From Hymenobacter swuensis DY53 (GTDB lineage Bacteria > Bacteroidota > Bacteroidia > Cytophagales > Hymenobacteraceae), in assembly GCF_000576555.1 (NCBI RefSeq), contig NZ_CP007145.1:434001-498000 (forward strand): a stretch of 64,000 nucleotides of DNA. Reading direction: 5' to 3'. Below the pieces are notes generated by a model. It searched no databases. It was not told the DNA's origin and saw only the letters and a list, made by a program, of their open reading frames with translations. The position numbers were made by a program, and so were the translations under genes. Positions within the stretch are counted from its first letter, which is position 1; each line of letters starts with the position of its first letter. This document shows positions 16,519 to 25,588 of the stretch, piece after piece.

Positions 16519-16552
16519 AGAAGGGCCGACAGCTACAGCTGCCGGCCCTTTC
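16519..16552. terminator. Terminator between convergent SGNH and Ppx-like genes
   Basis: AAGGGCCG and CGGCCCTT, extended by CAGCT/AGCTG pairing, form a hairpin ending in TTTCT on the plus strand, between two convergent stops. Confidence 0.65.
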
Positions 16553-16569
16553 TGTTGGGGAAAAGAAGT

Positions 16570-17577
16570 CTATTTGCTTAGCAGAAACCCAATGGTGAAG
16601 TTGGCGTCCCAGTCGAAGACGAACTGCTGGCAGCCGGTGGCTTCCTGCACAGACCGGTAGATGTTCTGACCGGCCTTCGATTTGGCGTTATCGAGCTTGT
16701 AGGCGTCGGCGGCGTTGAGAACGGTGTACCGTTCGTCGCCTTTACGGGTCTGCTTAGCCAGTTCATACGGAATGCCCCCGATGATAAAGCAGGTTTTCCG
16801 TAGTCCGGCAGGCACCTGGCCGGCTTTGGCTTTCACGTCGGCGGCCACCGCCGCGTCGTCGGTACCGTTCTGGAAGTATTTGGCACCATAAGTTTCCAGG
16901 GCCTTGGGTGTACCGTTTTCCAGCCAGGAGATTTTCGTGTTGCCGGAACCGATATCCACCACAAACGACTTATCGGCGTAGTCACGGGGGAGTACGGAGC
17001 GCAGGGCCAATTGGCCTTCGCGCTCCGGCGTTACAGTGTTTACCACGTAGCCCAGCCCCTTCAGCGCCTTGATGATTTTCTGGGTTCCTTCCGCTTTCAG
17101 TGCGCCCGAGCTGACCACGAACTGAATGTCGCGGCCGGGTACGCCAAAGTCCAGCATCTTGGCAATGTAGGCTTTCAGGCCTGTGCGGATATCGTTGTCG
17201 GAAGCCATGTTTTCGATGGCCAAGCTGGTGCCGAACTCCGCCTTTTCCAGCTTCCAGTTCTTCTGCTCATCAATGCGCACAATGAACGAGTTGAAGCCGC
17301 TGGCCCCCAGTTCCACCACGCCTTTCAGCTTGCCATTGACGGGCGCCGGAGCCGCGTAAGTGAAAGTCGTCGGTGCGGCTGCGGTGGTCGTGGTGCTGAT
17401 CGGGCTGCCGTCGGCCGCCGTTGGGGTACTGCCCGGCGTGGTTATTTCGGTGGTCGTGGCCGTGGCAGGGTCCGGCTTCAGCATTTTGTCGCCGAGGAAA
17501 TAGCGGACGCCGAAATACGCGGCCACCAGCACAATGGCCGTGATAATGAGCCGGCCGGCTAACGTTAGTCGTTGCAT
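16570..17577 (-). CDS. Membrane-anchored protein with a Ppx/GppA-like (ASKHA) fold
   Basis: The 335-residue product has one N-terminal membrane span (about 9-27), a Thr/Ala/Pro-rich linker (about 35-80) and a globular domain. The domain order resembles exopolyphosphatase/GppA proteins: a phosphate-1-like GVVELGASGFNSFIVRID (86-103), SSGALKAEG (156-164), TPEREGQL with Glu185 and Glu187 where the family has the EEEAR motif, a phosphate-2-like FVVDIGSGNTK (205-215) and a GGIP segment (267-270). The first phosphate loop lacks the usual Asp, so catalysis is uncertain. The chosen ATG starts the membrane segment. It follows two coiled-coil genes on the same strand, each spacer carrying a hairpin repeat. 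I do not know a described system of this layout. Confidence 0.6.
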   Translation of the reverse strand: MQRLTLAGRLIITAIVLVAAYFGVRYFLGDKMLKPDPATATTTEITTPGSTPTAADGSPISTTTTAAAPTTFTYAAPAPVNGKLKGVVELGASGFNSFIVRIDEQKNWKLEKAEFGTSLAIENMASDNDIRTGLKAYIAKMLDFGVPGRDIQFVVSSGALKAEGTQKIIKALKGLGYVVNTVTPEREGQLALRSVLPRDYADKSFVVDIGSGNTKISWLENGTPKALETYGAKYFQNGTDDAAVAADVKAKAGQVPAGLRKTCFIIGGIPYELAKQTRKGDERYTVLNAADAYKLDNAKSKAGQNIYRSVQEATGCQQFVFDWDANFTIGFLLSK

Positions 17578-17608
17578 AAGTAGGAAGGGAAAGAGTGGTG
17601 TTTGGCTT

Positions 17609-17705
17609 GTCATGTCGAGCAGAGCGAAACAGCTCGCGTGCTGACGTTGTACTGGTGGTAAGTAGTGCTGCGGATGAGATGCTTCGGCTGCGCCTCAGCA
17701 TGATG
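17609..17705. repeat. Partial intergenic repeat with TGCTTCG...CAGCATGA motif
   Basis: The right half contains GAGATGCTTCGGC and CTCAGCATGAT, clearly related to the right arm of the repeat at 33729-33845; the left half has a diverged complement. It fills the spacer between the Ppx-like gene and the membrane coiled-coil gene. Confidence 0.5.
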
Positions 17706-17722
17706 TTCTGGTGCCAACAAGC

Positions 17723-18751
17723 TCAGTCCAGCAGGCTGCGGTAGTTGGCGTCTTTGGCGGGGAAGGTTTCGCCGGGGCGTGGGGCGGTAGGGGAATTAAC
17801 CGGGTTGGTATCCAGGCTCACTAGCTTGAATTCGCCTTTGTTGTAGGCGTCCAGCATAGCTTCGCCTTTGTCGGAGAGGATGCCGTTCTGCACGTCCACG
17901 GAGTTGATGAAATCCATCGATAAATCCATGGCCCGCTTCATCTCGCCCAGCTTCTGGCTCATGTCGTCCTGGATGTATTCCATCGACTCATCGAAGTAAA
18001 ACTTCTTGTCCGGGTCGCCCTTGAAGATGCTCACGGCGGTGCGCAGGGCGCTGGAGCTTTCCTTCACAATCTTGTACTCCACCTCCTTCAGGCGCACCTT
18101 GATTTCGGTTTCCTTGATGATGTAGTCGGCGCTTTGGTTCACCTTTTCCATGAAGGCCAGTACCATCTGCATGTTGCGCTGCAGGGGGAGCAGCTTCTGG
18201 TTCATGTCCTGCAGGCCGGCGCCTTCGATGGTGGCCAGGGAAGCCGTTTCCTTCATACCGGGCCGGTCGAGCATGGTGCTGGCTTTGTTGGCCTCTGCGA
18301 ATTTCTGCTTGATTTCGGCGTTGTTCTCGTTAATTTTCTTGTTCAGTTTCACCAGTTGACCGGCCAGGGTATCAATCTGTCCCTGCATCTTCTGACGCTT
18401 CTGCTTCAGGTCATCAATGTAGATCTTGAGGATGGCAATGGGGTTGAGCTGAATCACGAGGCCGGCAATTTTGCGCATCAGCGTCTTGAACAGGAAAAAC
18501 GTGGCCGTGCGCACGTCGCGGCTCGTGACCAAGAACACCACCACGCCCAGCGCCCCCAGCAGAAACGCCAGGTGCAGCGTGTTGGTAGCCACTTTTATCA
18601 GGAACTCTACAATCTGGTTGAAATAGAACAGGCCCGTGCCCGCCAGTCCGGCCAGCACCACCAGCCCCAGAATACCCTCAGGGCGCGACCAGAACGAACG
18701 TTTTTCCACGTCCGTCCCACCGCCCAGCTGCGAAAAATCAGGAGTTGCCAT
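17723..18751 (-). CDS. Inner-membrane coiled-coil protein, uncharacterised
   Basis: The 342-residue product begins MATPDFSQLGGGTDVEKRSFW. Two hydrophobic segments (about 26-44 and 57-76) should span the inner membrane. After a basic/hydrophobic stretch (VRTATFFLFKTLMRKIAGLVIQ) come long charged helices (about 110-175 and 190-265) with KQKRQKMQGQIDTLAGQLVKL-type heptads, so the bulk is a coiled coil, probably cytoplasmic. The C-terminal tail is Pro-rich. No known family is recognised. The gene sits between a soluble coiled-coil gene (upstream) and the Ppx-like gene (downstream), all on the minus strand, suggesting a common complex. The open frame runs further upstream, but this ATG precedes the conserved-looking part. 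Confidence 0.6.
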   Translation of the reverse strand: MATPDFSQLGGGTDVEKRSFWSRPEGILGLVVLAGLAGTGLFYFNQIVEFLIKVATNTLHLAFLLGALGVVVFLVTSRDVRTATFFLFKTLMRKIAGLVIQLNPIAILKIYIDDLKQKRQKMQGQIDTLAGQLVKLNKKINENNAEIKQKFAEANKASTMLDRPGMKETASLATIEGAGLQDMNQKLLPLQRNMQMVLAFMEKVNQSADYIIKETEIKVRLKEVEYKIVKESSSALRTAVSIFKGDPDKKFYFDESMEYIQDDMSQKLGEMKRAMDLSMDFINSVDVQNGILSDKGEAMLDAYNKGEFKLVSLDTNPVNSPTAPRPGETFPAKDANYRSLLD

Positions 18752-18800
18752 GAAGAGGTGAAATGGTGAGTTAAGGTTGAGATGGCGCAGGAGTCGTGCG

Positions 18801-18836
18801 TTTGTCATTGCGAGGCGGAGCCGAAGCAATGACAAA
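18801..18836. repeat. Short GTCATTGC palindrome
   Basis: TTTGTCATTGC and GCAATGACAAA pair over 11 bp around a 14-nt loop containing GGCGGAGCCG. It belongs to the same family as the 25589-25664 repeat and lies in the spacer between the two coiled-coil genes. Confidence 0.7.
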
Positions 18837-18841
18837 CTCTC

Positions 18842-19507
18842 CTACCGCAGGTGCTGCGCTATTTTGGTGAGGTCGTCCTTGATTTGCTGGGTGAAGTGGG
18901 CGTAGGTGGCCTCGTAGTTCTGGCGGTTTTGCTGGAGCTTGCCGCTCTGCTCCGTTATTTCGCCCCCAATGGCCGTGAGCCGCTCCGTGTTGGCGGCCAC
19001 CTTCTGCTGAATCTCAGTGAGCTGCCGGGCCAGGGCCTCGTTTTCGGTCTGCAGCTGCTGCTGCTCGGTCTGGAGGCCTCCCACGCGTTCCGCAATGGCG
19101 GCTTCCACGCTCTTGCCAAACGCCTCCCGGTCCTGGTTCAGGGTGGTGAGGTACTGGTTGGCGGTGCTGCTGAGTTGGTTTACATCCGTGGAGCCGCCCA
19201 GCGCCTTAAAGCTGGCCCAGGCTGCCTGAAACTGCTTACTCTCACTCAGCTCCAGGCCCGCCAGCCCTCGCAGCGCCTCCCGAAACTCAAAGTAATCGGG
19301 GCCGGGCAGGTTGTGTTTGGCTAGTACGTTGGCAAAATGCTCGGCAAAGCGCGGGTCGATGGTGCCGGGCGGGAGGGGCGCGCGGGCCGGAGCCGCGCCG
19401 GCCGGGGGCGCGGGGCTACCGGCAGCCGGCTGGCCGAGGGTGGTAGGTTCGTCCTTGAGGAAAAAGCCCAGGATTTTGCGCCCGAGGGTATCGTCAGCTT
19501 CTGCCAT
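18842..19507 (-). CDS. Soluble coiled-coil protein, uncharacterised
   Basis: The 221-residue product begins MAEADDTLGRKILGFFLKDEP. A Pro/Ala-rich linker (about 25-50) leads to a helical domain (about 50-130) with FAEHFANVLAKHNLPGPDYFEFREAL and then a long coiled coil (about 130-215) of Gln/Glu-rich heptads. There is no signal peptide or membrane span, so it should be cytoplasmic. Met residues 2 and 10 codons upstream are alternative starts. It is the first of three minus-strand genes that end with the Ppx-like gene; its coiled coil could pair with that of the membrane protein. Function is unknown. Confidence 0.6.
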   Translation of the reverse strand: MAEADDTLGRKILGFFLKDEPTTLGQPAAGSPAPPAGAAPARAPLPPGTIDPRFAEHFANVLAKHNLPGPDYFEFREALRGLAGLELSESKQFQAAWASFKALGGSTDVNQLSSTANQYLTTLNQDREAFGKSVEAAIAERVGGLQTEQQQLQTENEALARQLTEIQQKVAANTERLTAIGGEITEQSGKLQQNRQNYEATYAHFTQQIKDDLTKIAQHLR

Positions 19508-19685
19508 GTGCATCCGGCGTGAATAGTGGATACACAATGTTACAGGTTTGGCGGATTAGTTGGCCAGAAGATAGAACGCATGGACGGTTGGAGCCACAGT
19601 GGAGGCCATGGCCGTGTCAGGCGTGAAGCCCCTTGCCGGTGAGGATCTGCGGCCGGCATTGTGCAAAGCGCCCCGTCTGCTTTGG

Positions 19686-20087
19686 CTACCGGCTAATTGT
19701 TCGGCCCGCGTGGGTGCCGCGCCACGTCTGGTGTAGTTCGTAGCGTTCCGGGTCTGTGTGGGGGTAATCGGCCCCGCCTTTATTCCAGATTTCTACGTGG
19801 TGTATGAGGCCGTCCTGCAAATGAATGGTGGCGTCCGCAAGCAGGGATAGTTCGATAGAGCATATTTCAACTTCGTCCAGCATTTCGGTTGAAGTGCCTG
19901 CGGTGTCGCCAGGAATAGCCAGATGAGGTATCGGGCGGTCGGCTTCCATATAGAAGAAGGCTCCCATGCCCGTATGCTCGGTACGCAGCAGGGTAAGGTG
20001 CGTGACTTGTTGCCTCAGCAGGCTGCCCGCCGGGTGTTCATCAAACGCGAGGTCGAAAATATCCAACAGGTAGCGGGAGGTTAGCAT
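19686..20087 (-). CDS. Uncharacterised 133-residue protein
   Basis: The product has no signal peptide or membrane span. It is acidic in the middle (GTSTEMLDEVEICSIELSLLADATIHLQDGLIHHVEIWNKGG) and looks like a small alpha/beta protein. It carries no motif that I recognise. It follows the 20107-20631 gene on the same strand with 19 nt between them, so the two are probably co-transcribed. Similar small proteins next to DUF-type genes are common in Hymenobacter accessory regions, but function is unknown. Confidence 0.55.
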   Translation of the reverse strand: MLTSRYLLDIFDLAFDEHPAGSLLRQQVTHLTLLRTEHTGMGAFFYMEADRPIPHLAIPGDTAGTSTEMLDEVEICSIELSLLADATIHLQDGLIHHVEIWNKGGADYPHTDPERYELHQTWRGTHAGRTISR

Positions 20088-20106
20088 GTCAAGGGCTGGG
20101 CACGAG

Positions 20107-20631
20107 TTACGCTGCGCTAAACTCCCGCCAGTTGGTGGGGCTGGGCGTAAAGTGCTCGTTTGTGCCGAAGTGAATTTCGTGTTCGTGAAAAAATAGGAGC
20201 GCCCAAGTCAAGGATTGATCAAATACAGTTAAGTCATCTGCAATAGGGTAGTAAAAGCTGTCGAAGTATTTGATGAAGATTTCCCAGGGAACAATCATAG
20301 CGTCCTCCTGTGACCACGTCAGAAAGACAAGTTGGTCAAAAGGAAGTCCTCGCTGGTAAAGCCACTTCTTGATTTCCTTCTCATTGTCTGTCAGCACTTC
20401 AATACTATGGGCCGTTCGGAAAAATCCTTTCTTGAAAGGTATGTCGCCGTGCAGGTCTATCATGTCAATATAATCTGATAAGAATTTTGCTGCTGCTTTA
20501 CTCAGTGGCCGCAGTAATTCAAGATGCTGATCTGGAAGCTTATTATACTCCTCTTCGGTGAAACGCCACTTCAACTGAAAGTTATCCAGCGGAATAATGT
20601 GCTCGTGAATTGTATCAAAGTCTACTTTCAT
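20107..20631 (-). CDS. Uncharacterised protein, possibly DUF2947-like
   Basis: The 174-residue product begins MKVDFDTIHEHIIPLDNFQLKWRF. The order of a short N-terminal LKWRF strand, LLRPLSKAAAKFLSDYI, a middle FDQLVFLTWSQEDAMIVPWEIFIKYFDSFYYP and a C-terminal EIHFGTN is reminiscent of DUF2947 proteins, but I am not certain. There is no signal peptide. The gene is visibly more AT-rich than its neighbours (many AAA, TTT and ATT codons), which suggests recent acquisition. It is probably co-transcribed with the gene downstream. Confidence 0.55.
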   Translation of the reverse strand: MKVDFDTIHEHIIPLDNFQLKWRFTEEEYNKLPDQHLELLRPLSKAAAKFLSDYIDMIDLHGDIPFKKGFFRTAHSIEVLTDNEKEIKKWLYQRGLPFDQLVFLTWSQEDAMIVPWEIFIKYFDSFYYPIADDLTVFDQSLTWALLFFHEHEIHFGTNEHFTPSPTNWREFSAA

Positions 20632-20871
20632 ACTGTAATGTCATTATTCTAAACTGACCGTTGCTAGCTGGCTACTTAGTTGTTCCATCTGGTGTTAGCC
20701 CTGCGTACACAAGGTAGTAGCGCAAAGTGTACAGACAGCAGTGTGCTTGTTGTTGCTCGGCGTCTTTGCTCATATTACGTCAACCATCCCAGCCGGCCCC
20801 GCCGTACCTTCGCCTGACCTAAACCGCGCCCAGGGAAACCAAACCCCGGGCGGCGGCTGTTTACCCGTTCT

Positions 20872-23724
20872 ATGGCTGACAACTCCGCTCTGCAAGTAGC
20901 CGCCCCCGCGGCCGACCCCATTGACCAGCTCGACCCGCGCGAGTTTATCCTCATCAAAAACGCCCGCGTCCACAACCTCAAGAACCTGAGTGTGGCGTTG
21001 CCGCGCAACAAGTTCATTGTGGTAACGGGCCTGTCGGGCTCGGGTAAGTCGAGCCTGGCGTTTGATACGCTGTACGCCGAGGGCCAGCGCATGTACGTGG
21101 AGAGCCTCAGCAGCTACGCCCGCCAGTTCCTGGGCCGCATGGACAAGCCCGACGTGGACTACATCCGGGGCATCTCGCCGGCCATTGCCATCGAGCAGAA
21201 GGTCAGCATCAAGAACAACCGCTCCACCGTGGGCACCAGCACCGAAATCTACGACTACCTCAAGCTGCTGTTTGCGCGGGTGGGCCGCACCTACTCGCCC
21301 GTGAGCGGCGAGCAGGTGAAGAAGGACAACGTGGCCGACGTGGTGGATTACCTCATGCGCCTGCCCGCCGATACCCGCGTGATGCTGCTGGCTCCCCTGC
21401 AGCCTGCCCAGGACGGCCGCCCGATGAGCAAGGAGCTGGATTTGCTGCTGCAGAAAGGCTACAGCCGGGTAGTAGTAAACGGCGAAACCGCCTTCATCGA
21501 AGAACTCATTGCCGAGGGCCAGCCCGAAGTGAAAGGCGAAGTCTTCATCATGATTGACCGCGCCGTCATCATCCCCGGTGACGAGGACCTCACCTTCCGC
21601 CTCGCCGACTCCGTGCAAACCGCCTTCTTCGAGGGCCACGGCAGCTTGCTGGTCAGCGAGCAGGCCAGCACCGCCACGGAGCCGACCACCAAGCAGTTCT
21701 CCGACCGGTTTGAGCTGGATGGGGTGGTGTTCGAGGAGCCGAGCGTTAATTTCTTCTCCTTCAACAACCCCTATGGCGCCTGCCAGACCTGCGAAGGATT
21801 CGGCTCGGTGCTGGGCATTGATGAGGATTTAGTAATCCCAGACAAGAGCATGACGGTGTACGAGGGCGCCATTGCCCCCTGGCGCACCGACAAGCAGAGT
21901 GAGTGGCTGAAGCCGCTGCTCAAAAACGGCATCCGCTTCGATTTCCCGATTCACCGGCCCTACAACGAGCTGAGCGAAGCCGAGCGCACCCTGCTCTGGA
22001 AGGGCAACAAGTACTTCGACGGCCTCGATACCTACTTCAAGTGGGTGAGCGAGCAGACGCACAAAATCCAGTACCGCGTGCTGCAAAGCCGCTACCGGGG
22101 CCGCACCACCTGCCCCGACTGCCGCGGCACGCGTCTGCGCAAAGACGCCCAGTACGTCAAAATCCAGGGCCAGAGCATTACCGATCTGGTACTGCTGCCG
22201 GTGAGCCGGGCGCTGGAGTTTTTCCAAACCCTCGACCTGCCCGAGCACGAAGCCAAAGTGGCCGAGCGCCTCGTGACGGAAGTCACCAACCGCTTGGAGT
22301 ACCTGAACCGGGTGGGGTTGGGCTACCTCACCCTCAACCGCCTCAGCAGTACGCTCTCGGGCGGGGAAAGCCAGCGGATTTCGTTGGCTACTTCGCTGGG
22401 TTCGGCGCTAGTGGGCTCCATGTACATTCTCGATGAGCCTTCGATTGGCCTGCACCCCAAGGACGCCGAGCAACTGATTGGCGTGTTGCGCTCCTTGCAG
22501 CAGCTCGGCAACACCGTAATTGTGGTGGAGCACGAGGACAAAATGATGGAGCAGGCCGACCAGATTATCGACATCGGGCCCGAGGCCGGCTCGGGTGGCG
22601 GTATCCTGCAGTTCCAGGGCACCTACGCCGAGGTCTTGACCTCCGACACCTACACCGGCCAGTACCTGAGCGGCCGCATGGCGGTGGAAGTGCCCGAAAC
22701 CCGCCGCCCCTGGCGCAACGCGCTGGAGCTGACCGGCGCCCGCGAGAACAACCTCAAGAACGTATCGGTGAAGTTTCCGCTGAACGTGATGACGGTGGTA
22801 ACGGGCGTATCGGGCTCCGGCAAAAGCACGCTGGTGAAGCGGATTCTGGCCCCGGCCCTGCTCAAGCAGCTCGGCGGCGGCGCGGGCGAAGCCACTGGCA
22901 AGTTCGACCGCCTCACCGGTGTAAACGGCCAGGTAACGCACGTCGAGTTCGTGGACCAGAACCCCATCGGCAAGAGCAGCCGCTCCAATCCCGTCACCTA
23001 CGTAAAGGCCTACGACGCCATCCGGACGCTGTTCTCCGACCAGCCGCTGGCCAAAGCGCGCGGCTTCAAACCCTCGCACTTCTCGTTCAATATTGATGGG
23101 GGCCGCTGCGAGGTGTGCCAGGGCGAGGGCCAGGTGAAGATTGAAATGCAGTTCATGGCCGACATCTACCTGACCTGTGAGGCCTGCGAGGGCCGCAAGT
23201 TCAAGCAGGACGTGCTGGACGTGAAGTTCCAGGACAAGGCCATCAACGACGTGCTTGACATGACCATCGAGGACAGCATCGAGTTCTTCAAGGGCCAGCC
23301 CAAAATCGTGGAGCGCCTCAAGCCGCTCGACGACGTGGGACTGGGCTACATCCGGCTGGGGCAGTCGGCCAATACGCTGAGCGGCGGCGAGGCCCAGCGC
23401 GTGAAGCTGGCCTCATTCCTGACCAAGGGCAACACCCTGCAAAACGATAAAATCCTGTTCATCTTTGACGAGCCCAGCACCGGCCTGCACTTCCACGACA
23501 TCAACAAGCTGATGACGGCTCTCAACGCGCTGGTGGAGCAGGGCAACTCGGTCCTCATCATCGAGCACAACATGGACATCATCAAGTGCGCCGACTGGGT
23601 TATTGACCTTGGCCCCGAGGGTGGCACCAACGGCGGCCACCTGCTCTTCGAAGGCACACCCGAGGACATGGTGAAGCTCAAAGACACCAACCACACGGCG
23701 CGCTTCCTGGTAGACAAGCTCTAA
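20872..23724 (+). CDS. uvrA: Excinuclease ABC subunit A
   Basis: The 950-residue protein is the damage-recognition ATPase of nucleotide excision repair and works as a dimer with UvrB on DNA. Both ABC halves are complete: Walker [10 protein letters not shown] (53-61) and GVSGSGKST (645-653), signatures LSGGESQ (495-501) and LSGGEAQ, and Walker B regions [10 protein letters not shown] and [10 protein letters not shown]. The C-terminal zinc module is intact (Cys746, Cys749, Cys769, Cys772). The first zinc module is not: CQTC is present at 304-307, but the upstream CxxC is replaced by an [11 protein letters not shown] segment. Length is normal. The gene stands alone, and its stop codon lies in the end of a repeat element. 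Confidence 0.96.
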   Translation: MADNSALQVAAPAADPIDQLDPREFILIKNARVHNLKNLSVALPRNKFIVVTGLSGSGKSSLAFDTLYAEGQRMYVESLSSYARQFLGRMDKPDVDYIRGISPAIAIEQKVSIKNNRSTVGTSTEIYDYLKLLFARVGRTYSPVSGEQVKKDNVADVVDYLMRLPADTRVMLLAPLQPAQDGRPMSKELDLLLQKGYSRVVVNGETAFIEELIAEGQPEVKGEVFIMIDRAVIIPGDEDLTFRLADSVQTAFFEGHGSLLVSEQASTATEPTTKQFSDRFELDGVVFEEPSVNFFSFNNPYGACQTCEGFGSVLGIDEDLVIPDKSMTVYEGAIAPWRTDKQSEWLKPLLKNGIRFDFPIHRPYNELSEAERTLLWKGNKYFDGLDTYFKWVSEQTHKIQYRVLQSRYRGRTTCPDCRGTRLRKDAQYVKIQGQSITDLVLLPVSRALEFFQTLDLPEHEAKVAERLVTEVTNRLEYLNRVGLGYLTLNRLSSTLSGGESQRISLATSLGSALVGSMYILDEPSIGLHPKDAEQLIGVLRSLQQLGNTVIVVEHEDKMMEQADQIIDIGPEAGSGGGILQFQGTYAEVLTSDTYTGQYLSGRMAVEVPETRRPWRNALELTGARENNLKNVSVKFPLNVMTVVTGVSGSGKSTLVKRILAPALLKQLGGGAGEATGKFDRLTGVNGQVTHVEFVDQNPIGKSSRSNPVTYVKAYDAIRTLFSDQPLAKARGFKPSHFSFNIDGGRCEVCQGEGQVKIEMQFMADIYLTCEACEGRKFKQDVLDVKFQDKAINDVLDMTIEDSIEFFKGQPKIVERLKPLDDVGLGYIRLGQSANTLSGGEAQRVKLASFLTKGNTLQNDKILFIFDEPSTGLHFHDINKLMTALNALVEQGNSVLIIEHNMDIIKCADWVIDLGPEGGTNGGHLLFEGTPEDMVKLKDTNHTARFLVDKL

Positions 23725-23926
23725 ATCACAGACGGTGCAGATGCAGCCGTAGATGCCGCAGATTCGTTCCGGCGTATTGGATAGGTGATAAAAAGGATTC
23801 GGGCATAGTCAGTTCAGCACTACCAGTACTGAATTGGCTATGCCCGAATCCATCCGACATCTTTACAGCAAAACCGTAGAGCGACTCAGCGCTATCTGCG
23901 ACTTCATCTGCACCATCTGTGATTTA
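23722..23926. repeat. Intergenic element with 22-bp terminal inverted repeats
   Basis: The ends at 23722-23743 and 23905-23926 are inverted repeats of 22 nt with one mismatch (outer sequence TAAATCACAGA). Inside, 23795-23817 pairs with 23829-23851 with two mismatches. The element fills the whole gap: its left end supplies the uvrA stop TAA and its right end supplies the A of the next ATG. The inner hairpin could end uvrA transcription. It looks like a MITE-like or palindromic repeat. Confidence 0.7.
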
Positions 23927-24753
23927 TGAATACTACCACTTCTACCACAGCTGCTTTTGATGCCCTGACGGCTCCTACCGAAAGCTGGGCTTGGCGTTGG
24001 GCCGCTTCGGCGGCCATTGTGGGCAACATTGCGCTGAACTATGTGTCGCAGCGGTTTCCCTTTAACGGGCAGACCAATGCCGATGTATCGGGCAAGTACC
24101 CCACGCCGCTCACGCCGGCCGGCTACGCGTTCAGCATCTGGGGCGTGATATTTCTGAGCCTGCTGGTATATGCTGTGTGGCAGCTGCTGCCGGCCCAGCG
24201 CCGCCACCCGCTCCCCGATGCCGTGGCCCGGCCGCTGGTGCTGGTGAACGGGCTGACAGGCCTGTGGCTGGTGGTGTTTGCCTATGAACTACTGCCGCTG
24301 AGCGTGGTGGTGATGCTGGGCATTCTGGCCGGCCTGGCGGTGGTGTACGGCCGCGTGCGGCACTTTGCGCGCCGGGGCGAGGCTCCGGTTTGGGTCAATA
24401 TCCCCTTCGGCTTATACTTGGGCTGGATTTCGGTGGCGCTGGTGGTGAATGCCACCGTGGCGCTGGGCACCCGCTGGCAGGTGAGTGAGGCGAAGGGTAT
24501 CGAAATAGCAATTATTCTGGTTGGCATTGTGGCCGGGCTGGCCCTGAATGTAACCAAGCGGTTCCGGGAGCTGGCCTACCCGGCGGCCGTCACCTGGGGA
24601 CTGGTGGGTATTTGGGCCGCCCGCCGCGCTGCCGATGATACCCTGGTATTGTCTTGGATGGCGCTGGCGGCGGCCGGGCTGGTAACCGTGGCGGCGCTGG
24701 GGCTGGTGTGGTGGGGTAGGGAGAATAAGGCGGTAGTTGTGGGTAGTAGGTAG
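23926..24753 (+). CDS. TspO-like/tryptophan-rich membrane protein
   Basis: The 275-residue product has about seven hydrophobic segments. The section LTPAGYAFSIWGVIFLSLLVYAVWQLLP (about 65-92) matches the pattern seen in proteins named tryptophan-rich sensory protein or TspO/MBR-like in Bacteroidota, which are longer than the five-helix TspO itself. True TspO binds porphyrins and cholesterol; whether this variant does so is unknown. It should lie in the inner membrane. The start codon overlaps the end of the upstream repeat element. It is followed after 68 nt by tpiA on the same strand. Confidence 0.65.
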   Translation: MNTTTSTTAAFDALTAPTESWAWRWAASAAIVGNIALNYVSQRFPFNGQTNADVSGKYPTPLTPAGYAFSIWGVIFLSLLVYAVWQLLPAQRRHPLPDAVARPLVLVNGLTGLWLVVFAYELLPLSVVVMLGILAGLAVVYGRVRHFARRGEAPVWVNIPFGLYLGWISVALVVNATVALGTRWQVSEAKGIEIAIILVGIVAGLALNVTKRFRELAYPAAVTWGLVGIWAARRAADDTLVLSWMALAAAGLVTVAALGLVWWGRENKAVVVGSR

Positions 24754-24821
24754 TGAGAACAGGAACGTCATTCCGCATTCCCTAACTTGCGGGCCAACCC
24801 CCAACCTCAACCCTTTCCGCA

Positions 24822-25586
24822 ATGCGTAAGAATATTGTCGCCGGCAACTGGAAAATGAATACTACCCTGCAGGATGCGCAGGCCCTGATTTCTGAAATCG
24901 TGCACATGGTGCAGGACGAAGTAACCGGCTCGGCCGTGGAAGTGGTGGTGTGTCCGCCGTTCCCATTCCTGTCGGCCGTGGGTAAGCAGCTGCCCGAGGG
25001 CGGCCGGTTCCACCTGGGGGCCCAGAACTGCCACCAGAAGGAAAGCGGCGCGTTTACCGGCGAGGTGTCGGCCAAGATGCTGCAGTCGGTGGGGGCGGAG
25101 TACGTGATTCTGGGCCACTCGGAGCGCCGCCAGTATTTTGGTGAGGATGATGAACTGCTGAGCCAGAAGCTGAAAGCCGCTTTGGCCGCCGGCCTCAAAC
25201 CCATTTTCTGCGTGGGCGAAACCTTGGAAACCCGCGAGGCTGACGAAACCTTCAACTACATCAGCAAGCAGTTGAAAGACGGCCTGTTCCACCTCAGCAA
25301 CGAGGAGTTCGACCAGGTAGTTATTGCCTACGAGCCCATCTGGGCCATCGGGACCGGCAAAACGGCCACCAGTGCCCAGGCCCAGGAAGTACACGCCTTC
25401 ATCCGGGAGCAGATAGCCCGCGCCTACGACGCCGAGGCGGCCCTGAACACGAGCATCCTCTACGGCGGCTCGGCCAACGCCCAGAACGCCCGCGAGCTGT
25501 TCAGCCAGCCCGACGTAGACGGCGGCCTCATCGGCGGTGCCGCCCTCAAGTCCCGCGACTTCACCGAGATTATCAAGTCGTTTTAG
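24822..25586 (+). CDS. tpiA: Triosephosphate isomerase
   Basis: The 254-residue enzyme interconverts dihydroxyacetone phosphate and glyceraldehyde-3-phosphate in glycolysis and gluconeogenesis. All active-site residues are visible: Lys11 in GNWKMN, His99 in LGHSERR and Glu171 in AYEPIWAIGTGKTA, with the phosphate-binding YGGSAN and GGAALKS segments near the C terminus. Length and order are those of the family. It is cytoplasmic and dimeric in relatives. A perfect 29-bp inverted repeat starts 3 nt after the stop codon and probably ends the transcript. Confidence 0.97.
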   Translation: MRKNIVAGNWKMNTTLQDAQALISEIVHMVQDEVTGSAVEVVVCPPFPFLSAVGKQLPEGGRFHLGAQNCHQKESGAFTGEVSAKMLQSVGAEYVILGHSERRQYFGEDDELLSQKLKAALAAGLKPIFCVGETLETREADETFNYISKQLKDGLFHLSNEEFDQVVIAYEPIWAIGTGKTATSAQAQEVHAFIREQIARAYDAEAALNTSILYGGSANAQNARELFSQPDVDGGLIGGAALKSRDFTEIIKSF

Positions 25587-25588
25587 GG

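Noticed and set aside
20770..21639. A 289-codon minus-strand frame over the start of uvrA
   Set aside because: It is antisense to the first ABC domain of UvrA and has only His/Val/Gly-rich sequence.
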